Origin: Pseudomonadota bacterium
GTDB taxonomy: Bacteria; Pseudomonadota; Alphaproteobacteria; Rhizobiales; Hyphomicrobiaceae
Reading direction: 5' to 3'
Assembly: GCA_023428365.1 (NCBI GenBank)
Contig: JAEYYQ010000178.1
Span: 1 to 9,329, forward strand
Length of the DNA: 9,329 bases
Positions 6,648-9,329 of the stretch are shown here, piece by piece. The translations under genes were made by a program, and so were the position numbers. Below the pieces are notes generated by a model. It saw only the letters and a list, made by a program, of their open reading frames with translations. It was not told the DNA's origin and ran no database searches. The first letter of the stretch is position 1. Each line of letters starts with the position of its first letter.

Positions 6648-7085
6648 GTTTACATTCCCACCAACCGATACAAAACGGTGATGCGTGAGGCCAACGGAGG
6701 GGCATGATGTGACGTGGTCAGGTCAGAATCGCCAATCGACCGGCCGGCGACCTGATGCAAGTCACCAAGTTATGGTTGCTGGGGATCGCTAACATGGCGA
6801 TGCCAACTTCTGACTATGTTCGCCCTATCATGCGACAGCCACGTTAAACGACCCACAACGTCTACAAAGTCTACCGAACGATACTGCTCCGCCCACGCGA
6901 CATCCAAAAGACGGACATCGGCCAAATACGGTTTGACTATTGGATAGCGGACATCGATTGCGCGCCTGCTGTAGTGACATTTGCGCACGACCGAACGCCC
7001 GAGGTGAGATCTGTTCTAGCCTCGTCTCGACGCACCAGGGCCCAGCAGCCAGCGTGGCGGGAAGTTGGTTTATGCGCCTACCCTA
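6648..7085. other. Intergenic stretch without a recognisable gene
   Basis: This lies between the exbB promoter region and the 3' end of the Tim44-like gene. The longest minus-strand frame (6770-6988, 72 codons) and the overlapping plus-strand frames resemble no family I know and lack good ribosome sites. The one structured element is the inverted repeat at 6709-6765. I see no transposase fragment or tRNA. Confidence 0.6.
6709..6765. repeat. Two-step imperfect inverted repeat
   Basis: The outer arms GTGAC (6709-6713) and GTCAC (6761-6765) and the inner arms TCAGGTC (6718-6724) and GACCTGA (6749-6755) are perfectly complementary. They are separated by unpaired 4- and 5-base segments, and a self-complementary CCGGCCGG (6740-6747) lies in the loop. 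It could fold as an interrupted hairpin or be a protein-binding dyad. No T-run follows on either strand. Confidence 0.5.
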
Positions 7086-7769
7086 TCACGCTTTCGTTGC
7101 TCCAAGGCACGCCGATATTGGTCGCGGAGATATCGATACCCCTTCGGCGACGCCGGTCGCTACCACGCACCACGTGCTGCTGCGTGGCGACAGCGGTCGC
7201 GCGAATGTCCAGACATCGATGTTGCGACATGCACTAGGCTTCTTTTCGAGCAATTGACCGGCCGCATTGCGGAACAGACTGAAACTCTCACCGGCAAATC
7301 GGACAGAGATTTCTAAATGCGCCGCATCGACCCGGCCATCAACGATCTCGGGGGGATCAATGCGCGCGAACATGGTTTCCACACGCGTTCTGGTGGCTTC
7401 GCGGGCACTGATCGCGTGTGAGAATGTCTCATAGACGTCCGGTGAGACGAGTTTGCGGAGCGTCTCGCGGTCACCGGAGTTAAAAGCGGCAACAATAGCC
7501 TCGTAGGATGTGAGTGCCTTTGCCAGAAAATCATCGATCGTGATCGACATCTCGCGTTGCAGCGTTTCAGAAATCAGCGCATCGATATCTTGGCCGGTTG
7601 TTGTGGGCATTGAGTGCGCTGCAGCCTCGTTCGCTTCGTCGGATTGGTTCTGCTCGTTTTCAGCCTGCGCGCGTCGCAGCAGTTGTTCCATCCAACTGGA
7701 GACGATCCAGTAGATCCACATCGCATAGAACAACGAGATGAGTGCGGAACCGTCGGTTTCTTGAGGCAT
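7086..7769 (-). CDS. Tim44-like domain protein (TimA type), membrane-anchored
   Basis: Inner-membrane protein with a Tim44-like lipid/protein-binding domain, a family found in Alphaproteobacteria and related to the mitochondrial import motor component Tim44. The start is ATG 7769, giving 227 residues, because GGAGG (7779-7775) lies five bases upstream; the ATG at 7802 has no such site. Residues about 8-26 (SALISLFYAMWIYWIVSSW) form one membrane segment, followed by a polar Glu/Gln/Asn-rich linker at about 33-60. The Tim44-like domain is at about 76-206, with FLAKALTSYEAIVAAFNSGD, ETLRKLVSPDVYETF, and the late DVWTFAR at 185-191 followed by TWCVVAT. Related proteins as I recall them end shortly after that motif, whereas this one runs on about 22 residues. 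Its bacterial role is not well defined. It lies 90 bp downstream of ctaD on the same strand, so it may be co-transcribed. Confidence 0.82.
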   Translation of the reverse strand: MPQETDGSALISLFYAMWIYWIVSSWMEQLLRRAQAENEQNQSDEANEAAAHSMPTTTGQDIDALISETLQREMSITIDDFLAKALTSYEAIVAAFNSGDRETLRKLVSPDVYETFSHAISAREATRTRVETMFARIDPPEIVDGRVDAAHLEISVRFAGESFSLFRNAAGQLLEKKPSACRNIDVWTFARPLSPRSSTWCVVATGVAEGVSISPRPISACLGATKA

Positions 7770-7859
7770 CACGACCTCCACATTTCTGGTGTCCCGGCCC
7801 ATGTGATGTTTCGAACCGAGCTGTGATCTTGCCTGTTGGGTGCGCGAAGACGGACACCC

Positions 7860-9329
<1,470 letters not shown>

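Noticed and set aside
6770..6988. Minus-strand 72-codon frame in the spacer
   Set aside because: No family resemblance, no convincing ribosome site, and other frames are open over parts of the same DNA.
6940..7316. Three overlapping plus-strand frames
   Set aside because: They extend opposite the Tim44-like gene, overlap one another in different frames, and look like nothing known.
7838..7859. GGGTG/CACCC inverted repeat after the ctaD stop as a terminator
   Set aside because: Only five pairs with a 12-base loop and no T-run; too weak to call.

Overview
The window looks like part of an alphaproteobacterial chromosome. It carries a bacterial Tim44-like protein (the TimA type, typical of Alphaproteobacteria) directly downstream of a mitochondrial-type aa3 cytochrome oxidase subunit I. 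It is moderately GC-rich. No phage, CRISPR, tRNA or rRNA feature, and no intact insertion sequence, was seen. Genus cannot be fixed from the sequence alone.

Layout: (1) 1-3961, plus strand: a TonB-dependent outer-membrane siderophore receptor of the Fiu/PiuA type (5' end outside the window), then a PiuC/YbiX Fe(II)/2-oxoglutarate dioxygenase, then an FMN-dependent alpha-hydroxy-acid oxidase/dehydrogenase. (2) 3983-6410, minus strand, convergent with the first block and separated from it by 21 bp: exbB-exbD-tonB (transcribed in that order), tightly packed, with a candidate promoter and iron-type operator near 6621-6647. (3) 6648-7085: a stretch with no recognisable gene but with an imperfect inverted repeat at 6709-6765. 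(4) 7086-9329, minus strand: a Tim44-like membrane-anchored protein downstream of ctaD (5' end outside the window).

Blocks 1 and 2 form a self-contained iron-uptake locus. The receptor imports ferric (probably catecholate) siderophore across the outer membrane, using proton-motive force delivered by ExbB-ExbD-TonB. PiuC and the flavin enzyme are cytoplasmic oxidative enzymes of unproven substrate whose position suggests a role linked to the imported ligand. The unusual points are the third, flavin-dependent gene in a Fiu-PiuC operon, strong tandem hairpins in the receptor-piuC gap with a 13-bp word repeated after piuC, an extended periplasmic ExbB N-terminus, and the ctaD-Tim44 neighbourhood. 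I did not find a clearly new biological system; most of the window is recognisable iron transport and respiration.
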